Origin: Flavobacteriales bacterium ALC-1
GTDB taxonomy: Bacteria > Bacteroidota > Bacteroidia > Flavobacteriales > Flavobacteriaceae
Direction of reading: 5' to 3'
NCBI GenBank assembly: GCA_000171875.1
Contig: ABHI01000001.1
Span: forward strand, 62,001 to 126,000
Length of the DNA: 64,000 nucleotides
In this document: piece after piece, positions 34,374-41,516 of the stretch
How positions within the stretch are numbered: the first letter of the stretch is position 1
How the letters are laid out: each line of letters starts with the position of its first letter
Notes under the pieces: generated by a model
Databases searched by the model: none
Told to the model about the DNA's origin: nothing
Seen by the model: the letters and a program-made list of their open reading frames with translations, nothing else
Translations under genes and position numbers: made by a program

Positions 34374-34796
34374 TTAAGATTGTGTTAATGAGTTCAATTG
34401 GAATATATAAGTGTCCGTAACTTCACCGTCTTCAAAAAGTGTAAGTGTAGCTGTTATCCCATCTGTATTTCCCATGAGTTTTAAATTGCCATGTGTCTCT
34501 TCAGAAATTATACTGTAGTTAATTTCACCTGTAGCGTTTTGATCATCCCATGTACCATTTAATGATATAATATTAAACGTACTGGTATTGGAAGTACTGC
34601 TAGTGACTTGCTGCCAAGAAATCACTGTATCCTGCTTACTAAAATTTGATATTAAGGTCACATCTACACCATTAGCGTTCATAAGTTCGCTCTCAGCTGA
34701 CCATTGCATATTAGGATTTTGTGAAAAAGATAGTACTGTACCTATAAAAAAGCATAGCGTCAGTAAATAGAATCTATATGTTGATATATGTTTCAT
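34374..34796 (-). CDS. Small secreted protein between the two Rhs genes
   Basis: 140 residues with a clear signal peptide (FYLLTLCFFIGTVLSFSQ) and a beta-rich mature part (MQWSAESELMNANGVDVTLIS, TSTFNIISLNGTWDDQNATGEINYSII, LKLMGNTDGITATLTLFEDGEVTDTYIFQL). No Cys in the mature part and no sorting domain. No family recognised. It sits 11 bp before the downstream Rhs gene and 35 bp after the upstream one, so it is made with them. It may help package or deliver the Rhs proteins; that is positional inference. Confidence 0.65.
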   Translation of the reverse strand: MKHISTYRFYLLTLCFFIGTVLSFSQNPNMQWSAESELMNANGVDVTLISNFSKQDTVISWQQVTSSTSNTSTFNIISLNGTWDDQNATGEINYSIISEETHGNLKLMGNTDGITATLTLFEDGEVTDTYIFQLNSLTQS

Positions 34797-34831
34797 AATT
34801 ATGAATTTTTTAAAGTTTATGTTACTGACTA

Positions 34832-37800
34832 TTATTGCTTGTAGTGGTATTTGTTCTCACTTAAAATTTTGCCATCCTCATCTTTTGCTCTTAACAGGCG
34901 GTTAAAATTGTCATACTCGTAGTACACTATATTACCATTAGGATCTGTCATGCTTGTAACACCTACCAAAGGATCATAGGTATAGGTGGTGACCATAGCA
35001 TTTGGTAATGAGTTTCTTAAAGCATTCAAAGCTGTACGAAGATTTTTCTCATCACAACTACTGGAATCTTGACAGTTGTCATCGTCGAGATTGGATTTAG
35101 TTTGAATATTAGCAACTTGACTAAGTACTTGGCTATAAGTTGCATTTTCAATCTTAGCCACTGGAAGTGAGTTATTATAACCATATATATAGGTAATATC
35201 CATACCATCTGCCTTTGAGACTTGAAGGATGTTACCGTCTGAGTCATAATCTTTAAACTCTATGCGTGTTACTGCTGAAGATGTACCTTGCCCTGTTTTT
35301 ACAATAGAAGGCTCAAGAACAGAACCGTCCCATGCATAAACTGTTTCTGTAGTACTTGTAAGTTCATTACTATCGGCGACCTCATCATTATCTGTATCCT
35401 TATAGGATTTAGCCTCTAAAACTACATGCCTATTAGCATCCTTTAAATCTTTTATGACCCCTGGCGGTGGACTCGATGTATCTTGAGGATAGGTAAATGT
35501 CTGTATAACAGCATCACCATCACTAGTTTCTGTAATAGTACTTGCTACTTGATAGTGACTATTATAATCATAATTACTTTCAGTGAGAGTTTCTAATGTA
35601 GCATTACCATTGTTATCATAGATGATATTCTTTGAAGTATAGGGTTTTAAAACACCACCTGTAAAATGATAAACCTTATATTCTTTAATAAATGGATTCG
35701 TAGCATAAACTAGTACTAATGGTAATCTAAAAAAAGCGTTGTCTTTGTCGTAGAGTAGTCCATCACTAGAGAGATCAGTACCTGGATTACTATGACCATT
35801 ATTTACATTCTTTCGTATTGGTGCAGGAGTGAAAATCAATGGTAAATGATAATCACCAAGCCAATAGTTATTGATTGTATGTTTTACTTTAGTATATGAG
35901 TTACCTGAATTCTTTTTATGATGCGTTACATACTTAGCAAGTCCTCTTAACCACTCATTGTCCGTTGGAGGGTGATAGGGAAATGATACATTATCACCAG
36001 TATCTTCCCAATTTGTAAACTCATATTCCGTTTTTCCAATATTATTAGCCTTGTCTCCATGATATTCAGTAACAAACCTGTAACCTATTGTATTCCCTTG
36101 ATAAGTACTCAAAGGACTGCCAGGCACTGCACCATGAGGCTCAAATACGGTTATCCCACCTGATAAACCTTTATTTAAAGAATAAAAAGCAGGAAGACCA
36201 TGTACAACACCAGAAGTAACATTACTACCCCCTATATTATTGTAGTCATATTCTTTATAAGATTCTAAAGTATTATCAGAATCATAAAACTCTACACGTT
36301 TTATGCGCTTCCCAGATGTATATAAATGTACATCTTCTTCAACAGGTTGGTCTTCCCAATTCATAGTGATGATAAACCATCTACTACTTGGAAAAGAAAT
36401 ATTAGGGTCCCAGTTAGGATCTTCTGGGTCAAAAATTAAATCATAATTGCCAGGAGTGATGTAAAACTCTTGAGTACCAGAATATAGAGTGTAAACCGTT
36501 GAAGAACTTTGAAGTTTTATAACATAATCACAATTTGAATTAATTGGGTTACCGCAGTAACCACTTTGTGGGCTAGGCAGAGACACTGTTACTTTTAATT
36601 TCCCTTGAATACCCTGACCAATAGTAACTGGTTTTGAATATTTCCCATTTTGGTAATATGAGCTTCCCAAATGTGAAAGACCACTGTTCATTGGTGTTAT
36701 AGGATTGATAAGTGGTTTAACCACATTATCATAAGTCGAGTTGAGAATACCTGTATTATGTTCATAGATAAATTTAGTACTTCCTCCTGTTGGATAGGTA
36801 ATCTGTTCTAACATACCCGCCATTGTTTTTAGTGTATCTACTGTTCTGTTAACAGGACCATAAGAATCATCAAAGAATTTTAGAAAACTACCATTTGATG
36901 CCCCATTGTAATAACCCCAATAATCCTGTGAGTTAGAAAATCGATTAGGAAGTGCTTGAGAGTTATAGGTAAAAGTATGTGCTGGCTTAGCTGTATTATC
37001 TTTACCAAGTTCTTCAACTGAGTCTAAAAAGAGGTGCTTTGAAGATTCTGGTTCCCAAGTTTTTAACCAATGGAGCTGATTACTGTCATTAACCGCATTC
37101 TGATAGCTATGATTGAGTTTAAATGATTTTACAAGGTCTAGATTATTATCATATATTTTCACTTTGTCTAAGGCATAGCTGCCATTAAGATCATCGCGAT
37201 CTGAAGTTGTCACTTCTTGAAAAACAATCTCCCCACCATCATGGATAATTTTCTTTAGCAGATACTGATGGCTTTCATATTTAGAAGTATAATTAGTGGG
37301 CATATTACTTTCTACCTTATCATAAGACCTTCTGTGGAGTGTCGTAATTTCTTGCTCATACTCGAAGCTTACTAATTCACCATTAGGACTCTCAACATCC
37401 ATGAGCATCCATGCATTATAGGTTTTAAAAAAACTAGGGTTTGATGTCAAAGTATAACTACCCGATTGAGGAAATGCATAATTACCAATATTCTGTTCCC
37501 AGTTTTGAGCACTTCTTTGTCCGTTCTTTGATACTCCAAAATAGTATATAAAGCCCTGTGAATCTGTAACAGTAAAACTTTCTATAAGACTGCCAGAATT
37601 TTTCTCAATAACGATATCATTATAACTCTGCAAAATTGGTTTATTATCATCATAGTTAAAGATAAATTTACCTGATATCGACGGGGCTTGTATACTAAAT
37701 ACATCAGGCATCCTATCTACTTTTTCCTTGGTGGATTGAGAAAGATTTAGATAAGAATTTCTAGCAGTTTGAGATGAAAACCAAGTGCCATCAGCTAGTG

Positions 37801-38194
37801 CTTTTATTAGATTATTTCCACTACCTGCATTACCTTGATTAAGATAACCATATGGAGATTTGTCGTCAGGTTCATGTCGAGTCTGCCTACTTATCTGTCC
37901 ACCTGCATTAAGTGCCCAACCAATGCCTACACGAGAAGCAATCTCTTCTACACGGACACCACGAGCATGATAACTTATACCCACAGGAAAGGATTTGCCT
38001 CCAACACTGTAAGACGCTATGGGGATGGAAATATTCGGTAAACCTGTATAATGTGAAACAGGGACTTCTGTAAATTTACCTAATGAGGCTGCTTCTGGAG
38101 AAGGCGGTACAACATTAGGTAAGTCTTGTGCCAAAATATGCATAGGTAATAGACACAAAATAAAACTGATAAGGACAAATGAATGATTCTTCAT
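34832..38194 (-). CDS. Large secreted Rhs-family protein (first gene of Rhs operon)
   Basis: 1120 residues with a signal peptide (HSFVLISFILCLLPMHILAQ). The N-terminal part (VPPSPEAASLGKFTEVPVSHYTGLPNISIPI, FPVGISYHARGVRVEEIASRVGIGWALNAGG) is the domain seen at the start of large Bacteroidota Rhs/YD proteins, reminiscent of SpvB/TcaC N-termini. Further on come DYDSDGNILQVSKADGMDITYIYGYNNSLPVA and the terminal YD repeats TYTYDPLVGVTSMTDPNGNIVYYEYDNFNRLLRAKDEDG. It ends without a core-plus-toxin, so it probably forms part of the Rhs shell or a partner for the toxin-bearing protein downstream. No T9SS sorting domain. Confidence 0.85.
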   Translation of the reverse strand: MKNHSFVLISFILCLLPMHILAQDLPNVVPPSPEAASLGKFTEVPVSHYTGLPNISIPIASYSVGGKSFPVGISYHARGVRVEEIASRVGIGWALNAGGQISRQTRHEPDDKSPYGYLNQGNAGSGNNLIKALADGTWFSSQTARNSYLNLSQSTKEKVDRMPDVFSIQAPSISGKFIFNYDDNKPILQSYNDIVIEKNSGSLIESFTVTDSQGFIYYFGVSKNGQRSAQNWEQNIGNYAFPQSGSYTLTSNPSFFKTYNAWMLMDVESPNGELVSFEYEQEITTLHRRSYDKVESNMPTNYTSKYESHQYLLKKIIHDGGEIVFQEVTTSDRDDLNGSYALDKVKIYDNNLDLVKSFKLNHSYQNAVNDSNQLHWLKTWEPESSKHLFLDSVEELGKDNTAKPAHTFTYNSQALPNRFSNSQDYWGYYNGASNGSFLKFFDDSYGPVNRTVDTLKTMAGMLEQITYPTGGSTKFIYEHNTGILNSTYDNVVKPLINPITPMNSGLSHLGSSYYQNGKYSKPVTIGQGIQGKLKVTVSLPSPQSGYCGNPINSNCDYVIKLQSSSTVYTLYSGTQEFYITPGNYDLIFDPEDPNWDPNISFPSSRWFIITMNWEDQPVEEDVHLYTSGKRIKRVEFYDSDNTLESYKEYDYNNIGGSNVTSGVVHGLPAFYSLNKGLSGGITVFEPHGAVPGSPLSTYQGNTIGYRFVTEYHGDKANNIGKTEYEFTNWEDTGDNVSFPYHPPTDNEWLRGLAKYVTHHKKNSGNSYTKVKHTINNYWLGDYHLPLIFTPAPIRKNVNNGHSNPGTDLSSDGLLYDKDNAFFRLPLVLVYATNPFIKEYKVYHFTGGVLKPYTSKNIIYDNNGNATLETLTESNYDYNSHYQVASTITETSDGDAVIQTFTYPQDTSSPPPGVIKDLKDANRHVVLEAKSYKDTDNDEVADSNELTSTTETVYAWDGSVLEPSIVKTGQGTSSAVTRIEFKDYDSDGNILQVSKADGMDITYIYGYNNSLPVAKIENATYSQVLSQVANIQTKSNLDDDNCQDSSSCDEKNLRTALNALRNSLPNAMVTTYTYDPLVGVTSMTDPNGNIVYYEYDNFNRLLRAKDEDGKILSENKYHYKQ

Positions 38195-38359
38195 AGAAAA
38201 ACGATTTAAATTAATAGCACTTTATCGACGATTTTAACCACAAAAAACACATTAAAGTTATTAGACGCAGTTGGTCTAAATCTCACTAACATTTTGAGTT
38301 GTTTTTTTGAATGCCGAAATATTTGGTGATAAATTTAGAAAGCATCTTTGAGAAAAAAC

Positions 38360-38396
38360 CAAGCAAAATGCTTGGTTTTTTAAAGCAGTTTGCTTG
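38360..38396. promoter_or_regulatory. Twin dyad operator, copy 2
   Basis: Dyads CAAGCA-AAA-TGCTTG (centre 38367) and AAGCA-GTT-TGCTTG (centre 38389), again 22 bp apart, in the divergent gap between the Rhs operon and the second regulator/T2SS-like plus operon. The first dyad is embedded in a perfect 12-bp stem with A- and T-runs (38353-38381), so it also has the shape of an intrinsic terminator or attenuator. Confidence 0.6.
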
Positions 38397-38479
38397 GTCA
38401 AAGAATTTAGATGTTACATATTTTAGTAGATATGATTTTAAGTCTTAATCCCCTAAGAACTTTGAATTAATTATTTACT

Positions 38480-39157
38480 ATGAATAAACTTATTAATGTC
38501 CTCATTGTTGAGGATGAACCACTTATTATCAATGCATTGGAAATGGCTTTCAATGCGATTAGTGAATCAAATGGTAGTTTCGATTTTAAAATTAAATCGG
38601 CAAATGACTGTGATGCTGGGGCTGAAAAAATCCAGAAAGCTGTTACATCTACACCATTTGATTTGGTATTATTAGATATAAATATTCCTGCATCAAAAGA
38701 CAAGGAGTTGCTTTGCGGTGAAGATTTGGGTATAGAGCTTAAAAACTGTTTTCCTAATGTAAAAATTATAGTTTTCACTTCTCATAATAATAATTTTAGA
38801 CTTAACAGCATTTTAAAATCACTCAATCCTGAAGGGTTCTTAATTAAAAGTGATATTGATTTCCCAAAGTTACTTGAAGCCGTAAAATCTGTACTAGATG
38901 GTTTACCATATTACAGTAAGGCTATTTTACAATTGATGCGCCGTCATATGGTTAATGATTTCACCTTAGATAAAATAGATAGGCAATTACTTTACCAAAT
39001 TTCTAAAGGAGCTAAAACGAGGCATCTACATGATATTGTTCACCTATCTAAAAGTGCTATAGAACACAGGAAACGAAACCTAAAAGAGCTATTTGAAGTT
39101 GAGGATGGAGACGATAGAAGTTTAATCATAAAAGCAGAAGAGCGTGGATTTATTTAA
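38480..39157 (+). CDS. LuxR-type response regulator heading the T2SS-like operon
   Basis: 225 residues. The receiver domain is intact: INVLIVEDEPLIINAL has the acidic Glu-Asp pair, LVLLDINIPAS carries the phosphoacceptor Asp, IIVFTSH the conserved Thr/Ser and FLIKSD the Lys. The C-terminal helix-turn-helix (IDRQLLYQISKGAKTRHLHDIVHLSKSAIEHRKRNLKELF) is NarL/LuxR-like. It is a close paralogue of the protein at 26060. The pseudopilin GspG starts 10 bp later, so it is the first gene of the plus-strand half of the machine. No histidine kinase lies in the window. Confidence 0.88.
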   Translation: MNKLINVLIVEDEPLIINALEMAFNAISESNGSFDFKIKSANDCDAGAEKIQKAVTSTPFDLVLLDINIPASKDKELLCGEDLGIELKNCFPNVKIIVFTSHNNNFRLNSILKSLNPEGFLIKSDIDFPKLLEAVKSVLDGLPYYSKAILQLMRRHMVNDFTLDKIDRQLLYQISKGAKTRHLHDIVHLSKSAIEHRKRNLKELFEVEDGDDRSLIIKAEERGFI

Positions 39158-39167
39158 GGAAGCTAAT

Positions 39168-39581
39168 ATGAAAATAGTCAACAAGAAAATAAAAATTAAG
39201 GCCTTTAGCTTGCAAGAAGTTTTAATAGTACTCCTTATTATAGGAGTGTTTATGCTCATTGCTTTACCTAATTTAATGCCACTTGTAGTAAAAGCAAAAA
39301 GTATCGAGGCTCAGATGCAGTTAAAGTACATTTATAATAACCAAACGTCGCATCGTTATCTCTATTCTAAATACACAACAGATCTCTACGAACTGGATTT
39401 TGAAGCTCCAAAAACGGTAAAAGAAAATGGCACAAGTAATTACGCCTATGAAATATTGAGCGCTGGCAACACTAATTTTGTTGCACGTGCCACTGCAATT
39501 ACCGATTTTGATGGTGACGGGATTTTTAATGTTTGGGAAATCAATGAAAACGGGACGCCAAAACAAATTGTAAAAGACTGA
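39168..39581 (+). CDS. gspG: Major pseudopilin GspG-like
   Basis: 137 residues from the ATG at 39168, which has an AAGGAAG ribosome-binding site at 39156-39162; the GTG at 39144 would overlap the regulator gene. A basic leader (NKKIKIKA) precedes FSLQEVLIVLLIIGVFMLIALPNLMPLVV, a class III signal with Phe+1 and Glu+5 and Ala at -1. The mature part has KSIEAQMQLKYIYNNQ and ends with DFDGDGIFNVWEINENG, like the calcium-site loop of GspG. It builds the pseudopilus of the T2SS-like machine. The next gene starts within its stop (TGATG). Confidence 0.85.
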   Translation: MKIVNKKIKIKAFSLQEVLIVLLIIGVFMLIALPNLMPLVVKAKSIEAQMQLKYIYNNQTSHRYLYSKYTTDLYELDFEAPKTVKENGTSNYAYEILSAGNTNFVARATAITDFDGDGIFNVWEINENGTPKQIVKD

Positions 39582-40060
39582 TGCTCATTCTTAAAATCAT
39601 ATTGATTGGGATTCTTGGATTGATTTTTTATCAAGACTTAAAAGAGCGTCAAGTCTATTGGTTTTTGTTTCCTTTATTTGGGATTTGCAGTGCCATTTTA
39701 TTTTATAAAAGCACTTTACCAGAACTTTTTTATGTTTCTGTTGGCATGAATTTTATTTTCATATCCATACTATTATTAGTGGTATTTCTATATTCAAAAT
39801 TGAAGTTAAAATCTAACTTTAAAGACGCTTTTGGCTTAGGTGACGTTTTATTGTTTATTGGCTTGATTTTCTCTTTTTCGACCATTTCATTTCTAATCAT
39901 TTTTGTATTCTCATTATTCTTTTCGCTTGTTATTCATTTAATGATCAAGCAATATTCAAAACACCCATCAGTGCCACTAGCTGGTTATATAAGTCTGTTT
40001 TTTGGACTCGTCTATATTGCGCATTGGACAGGTTTAACGTCATCTTTATACGTCTTATAA
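39581..40060 (+). CDS. Short A24-type prepilin peptidase
   Basis: A polytopic membrane protein of 159 residues with the two catalytic aspartates of A24 peptidases: FYQDLKERQVYWFLF (D-x-K-x-R after the first helix) and FGLGDVLLFIGL (GxGD). It processes pseudopilin leaders. It lacks the N-terminal Cys-rich methyltransferase domain of PilD/GspO, so it is a peptidase-only form of TadV/preflagellin-peptidase size. It lies between gspG (1-bp overlap) and gspE, matching the four prepilin-like proteins encoded here. Confidence 0.88.
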   Translation: MLILKIILIGILGLIFYQDLKERQVYWFLFPLFGICSAILFYKSTLPELFYVSVGMNFIFISILLLVVFLYSKLKLKSNFKDAFGLGDVLLFIGLIFSFSTISFLIIFVFSLFFSLVIHLMIKQYSKHPSVPLAGYISLFFGLVYIAHWTGLTSSLYVL

Positions 40061-40062
40061 TT

Positions 40063-41472
40063 ATGGTAAAAGAAGATTTTAAAATACCTGTACATTTATC
40101 GCAGCTTATTAGTAGCGAGCAGGCCTATCAGTATGGTATTATTCCTATTGAAGAAACAGAAGATATATGGACTTTTAAATCCTATAATACTACAAATGTT
40201 CTACAACAAGAATTGCAAATTGTTTTAGGTAAGACTATTATTTTACAATCAGAATCCGAGGAGAATATAAAACAGTACTTAGCTTCAAATTTTAGAAAAC
40301 GAGAACAAACCCATTCTGAAGCATTTCACTATTCTACAGATTTTTTAGAAAAATTATTAGCAACAGCTAAACATATTGGAAGTAGTGATATTCATTTTGA
40401 AGTCTATGAAGAGCGTTGTCGTGTACGCTTGAGGTTAGATGGTAAATTAAAAGAGTACTTTATTATAGAGCAAGATCAATATCCTATTATCATTAATAAA
40501 TTAAAGATTAGAGCTGGTCTAGACATTTCGGAGAAACGACTACCACAAGATGGTCGTATTACTATAAAGACATCCGCAGATGAGTTTGACATTAGAGTGT
40601 CATCCTTACCTACGTTGCATGGTGAAAAAATGGTATTGCGTATTTTAAGTAAAGATGCAGACCATATTCAATTAAGTGACTTAGGGTTTACTGACAGAGA
40701 ATTATATACCTACAAGGAAACTATAAAAAAACCAAATGGTATTGTACTTATCTCTGGACCTACTGGTTCTGGAAAAACAACAACACTATACGCAACTCTC
40801 AAGCTTTTAAATGATGAGAAAACTAACATTCTTACCATTGAGGATCCAATAGAATACACGCTAGAAGGTATCAATCAAGTACAGCTTAAAGAAAGTATTG
40901 GATTGGACTTTTCGAGTACACTTCGCACCTTTTTAAGACAAGATCCTGATGTAATTATGGTTGGTGAAATTAGAGATGCTAAAACAGCTAACATGGCTAT
41001 TAGAGCCGCATTAACTGGACATTTAGTCTTATCCACCATACATACTAACTCGGCTTGGGCAACTATTTCGAGATTAATAGACATGGACATTCCTCCTTTT
41101 TTAATTGCCAGCACTTTAAATGTTAGTGTGGCGCAACGTCTAGTACGAAAATTATGTACACATTGTAAGTCTGAAAAGCCTGTAGTTCCTTCAGATTTTC
41201 CTGAGCAGTTTGAAATTCCAAAACATCTAAGAACTCAATTTACAGCTATGGGTTGCAACAATTGTTATCATACAGGCTATATGGGTAGAAAAGCCATTTA
41301 TGAAATCATACCTATTACTAAGGCTTTGATTACTCATATAAAAAACAATGAGCACAATATAGATAGCTACTTAAAAGATCAAAATATAGCTAGTTTAAAA
41401 ACTAATGCTATAGAATTAGTAAAAGATGGAGTAACATCAGTAGAGGAAGTTTATGCTTTACTGATTGATTAA
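40063..41472 (+). CDS. gspE: Secretion ATPase GspE/PilB
   Basis: The cytoplasmic AAA-type ATPase that powers pseudopilus assembly. I start at the ATG at 40063 (469 residues), 2 bp after the peptidase gene; a TTG at 40024 would overlap it by 37 bp. Visible: N2 domain (SSDIHFEVYEERCRVRLRLDG), RLPQDGRI, DIRVSSLPTLHGEKMVLRIL, Walker A GPTGSGKTTT at about residue 232, Asp box (TIEDPIEY), Walker B DPDVIMVGEIRD at about 294, His box (LSTIHTNSAW) and the tetracysteine zinc site (CTHC, then CNNC). The N1 domain is short. Complete and presumably active. Confidence 0.96.
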   Translation: MVKEDFKIPVHLSQLISSEQAYQYGIIPIEETEDIWTFKSYNTTNVLQQELQIVLGKTIILQSESEENIKQYLASNFRKREQTHSEAFHYSTDFLEKLLATAKHIGSSDIHFEVYEERCRVRLRLDGKLKEYFIIEQDQYPIIINKLKIRAGLDISEKRLPQDGRITIKTSADEFDIRVSSLPTLHGEKMVLRILSKDADHIQLSDLGFTDRELYTYKETIKKPNGIVLISGPTGSGKTTTLYATLKLLNDEKTNILTIEDPIEYTLEGINQVQLKESIGLDFSSTLRTFLRQDPDVIMVGEIRDAKTANMAIRAALTGHLVLSTIHTNSAWATISRLIDMDIPPFLIASTLNVSVAQRLVRKLCTHCKSEKPVVPSDFPEQFEIPKHLRTQFTAMGCNNCYHTGYMGRKAIYEIIPITKALITHIKNNEHNIDSYLKDQNIASLKTNAIELVKDGVTSVEEVYALLID

Positions 41473-41475
41473 AGG

Positions 41476-41494
41476 ACTAAGCTTTTGCTTAATT
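41476..41494. promoter_or_regulatory. Degenerate third copy of the dyad element
   Basis: ACTAAGC-TTTTGCTTAATT matches 25887-25905 (ACTAAGCATTTTGCTTGATT) apart from one missing base and one substitution. It lies in the only sizeable gap (44 bp) of the plus-strand operon, just before gspD. Confidence 0.4.
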
Positions 41495-41516
41495 CTAACT
41501 TAACAAAACAAATTAG

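Noticed and set aside
38353..38381. Stem-loop with T-run read as a terminator
   Set aside because: It lies between divergent genes with nothing upstream to terminate, and it contains the first operator dyad; I report it as part of the operator and mention the alternative there.
26060..39157. Cargo block as an integrative element with attachment sites
   Set aside because: No integrase, transposase, tRNA gene or flanking short direct repeat was found; the duplicated regulator region is the only symmetrical flank.
40024..40062. Upstream TTG start for gspE
   Set aside because: It would overlap the peptidase gene by 37 bp; the ATG at 40063 directly precedes the GspE-like N-terminus.
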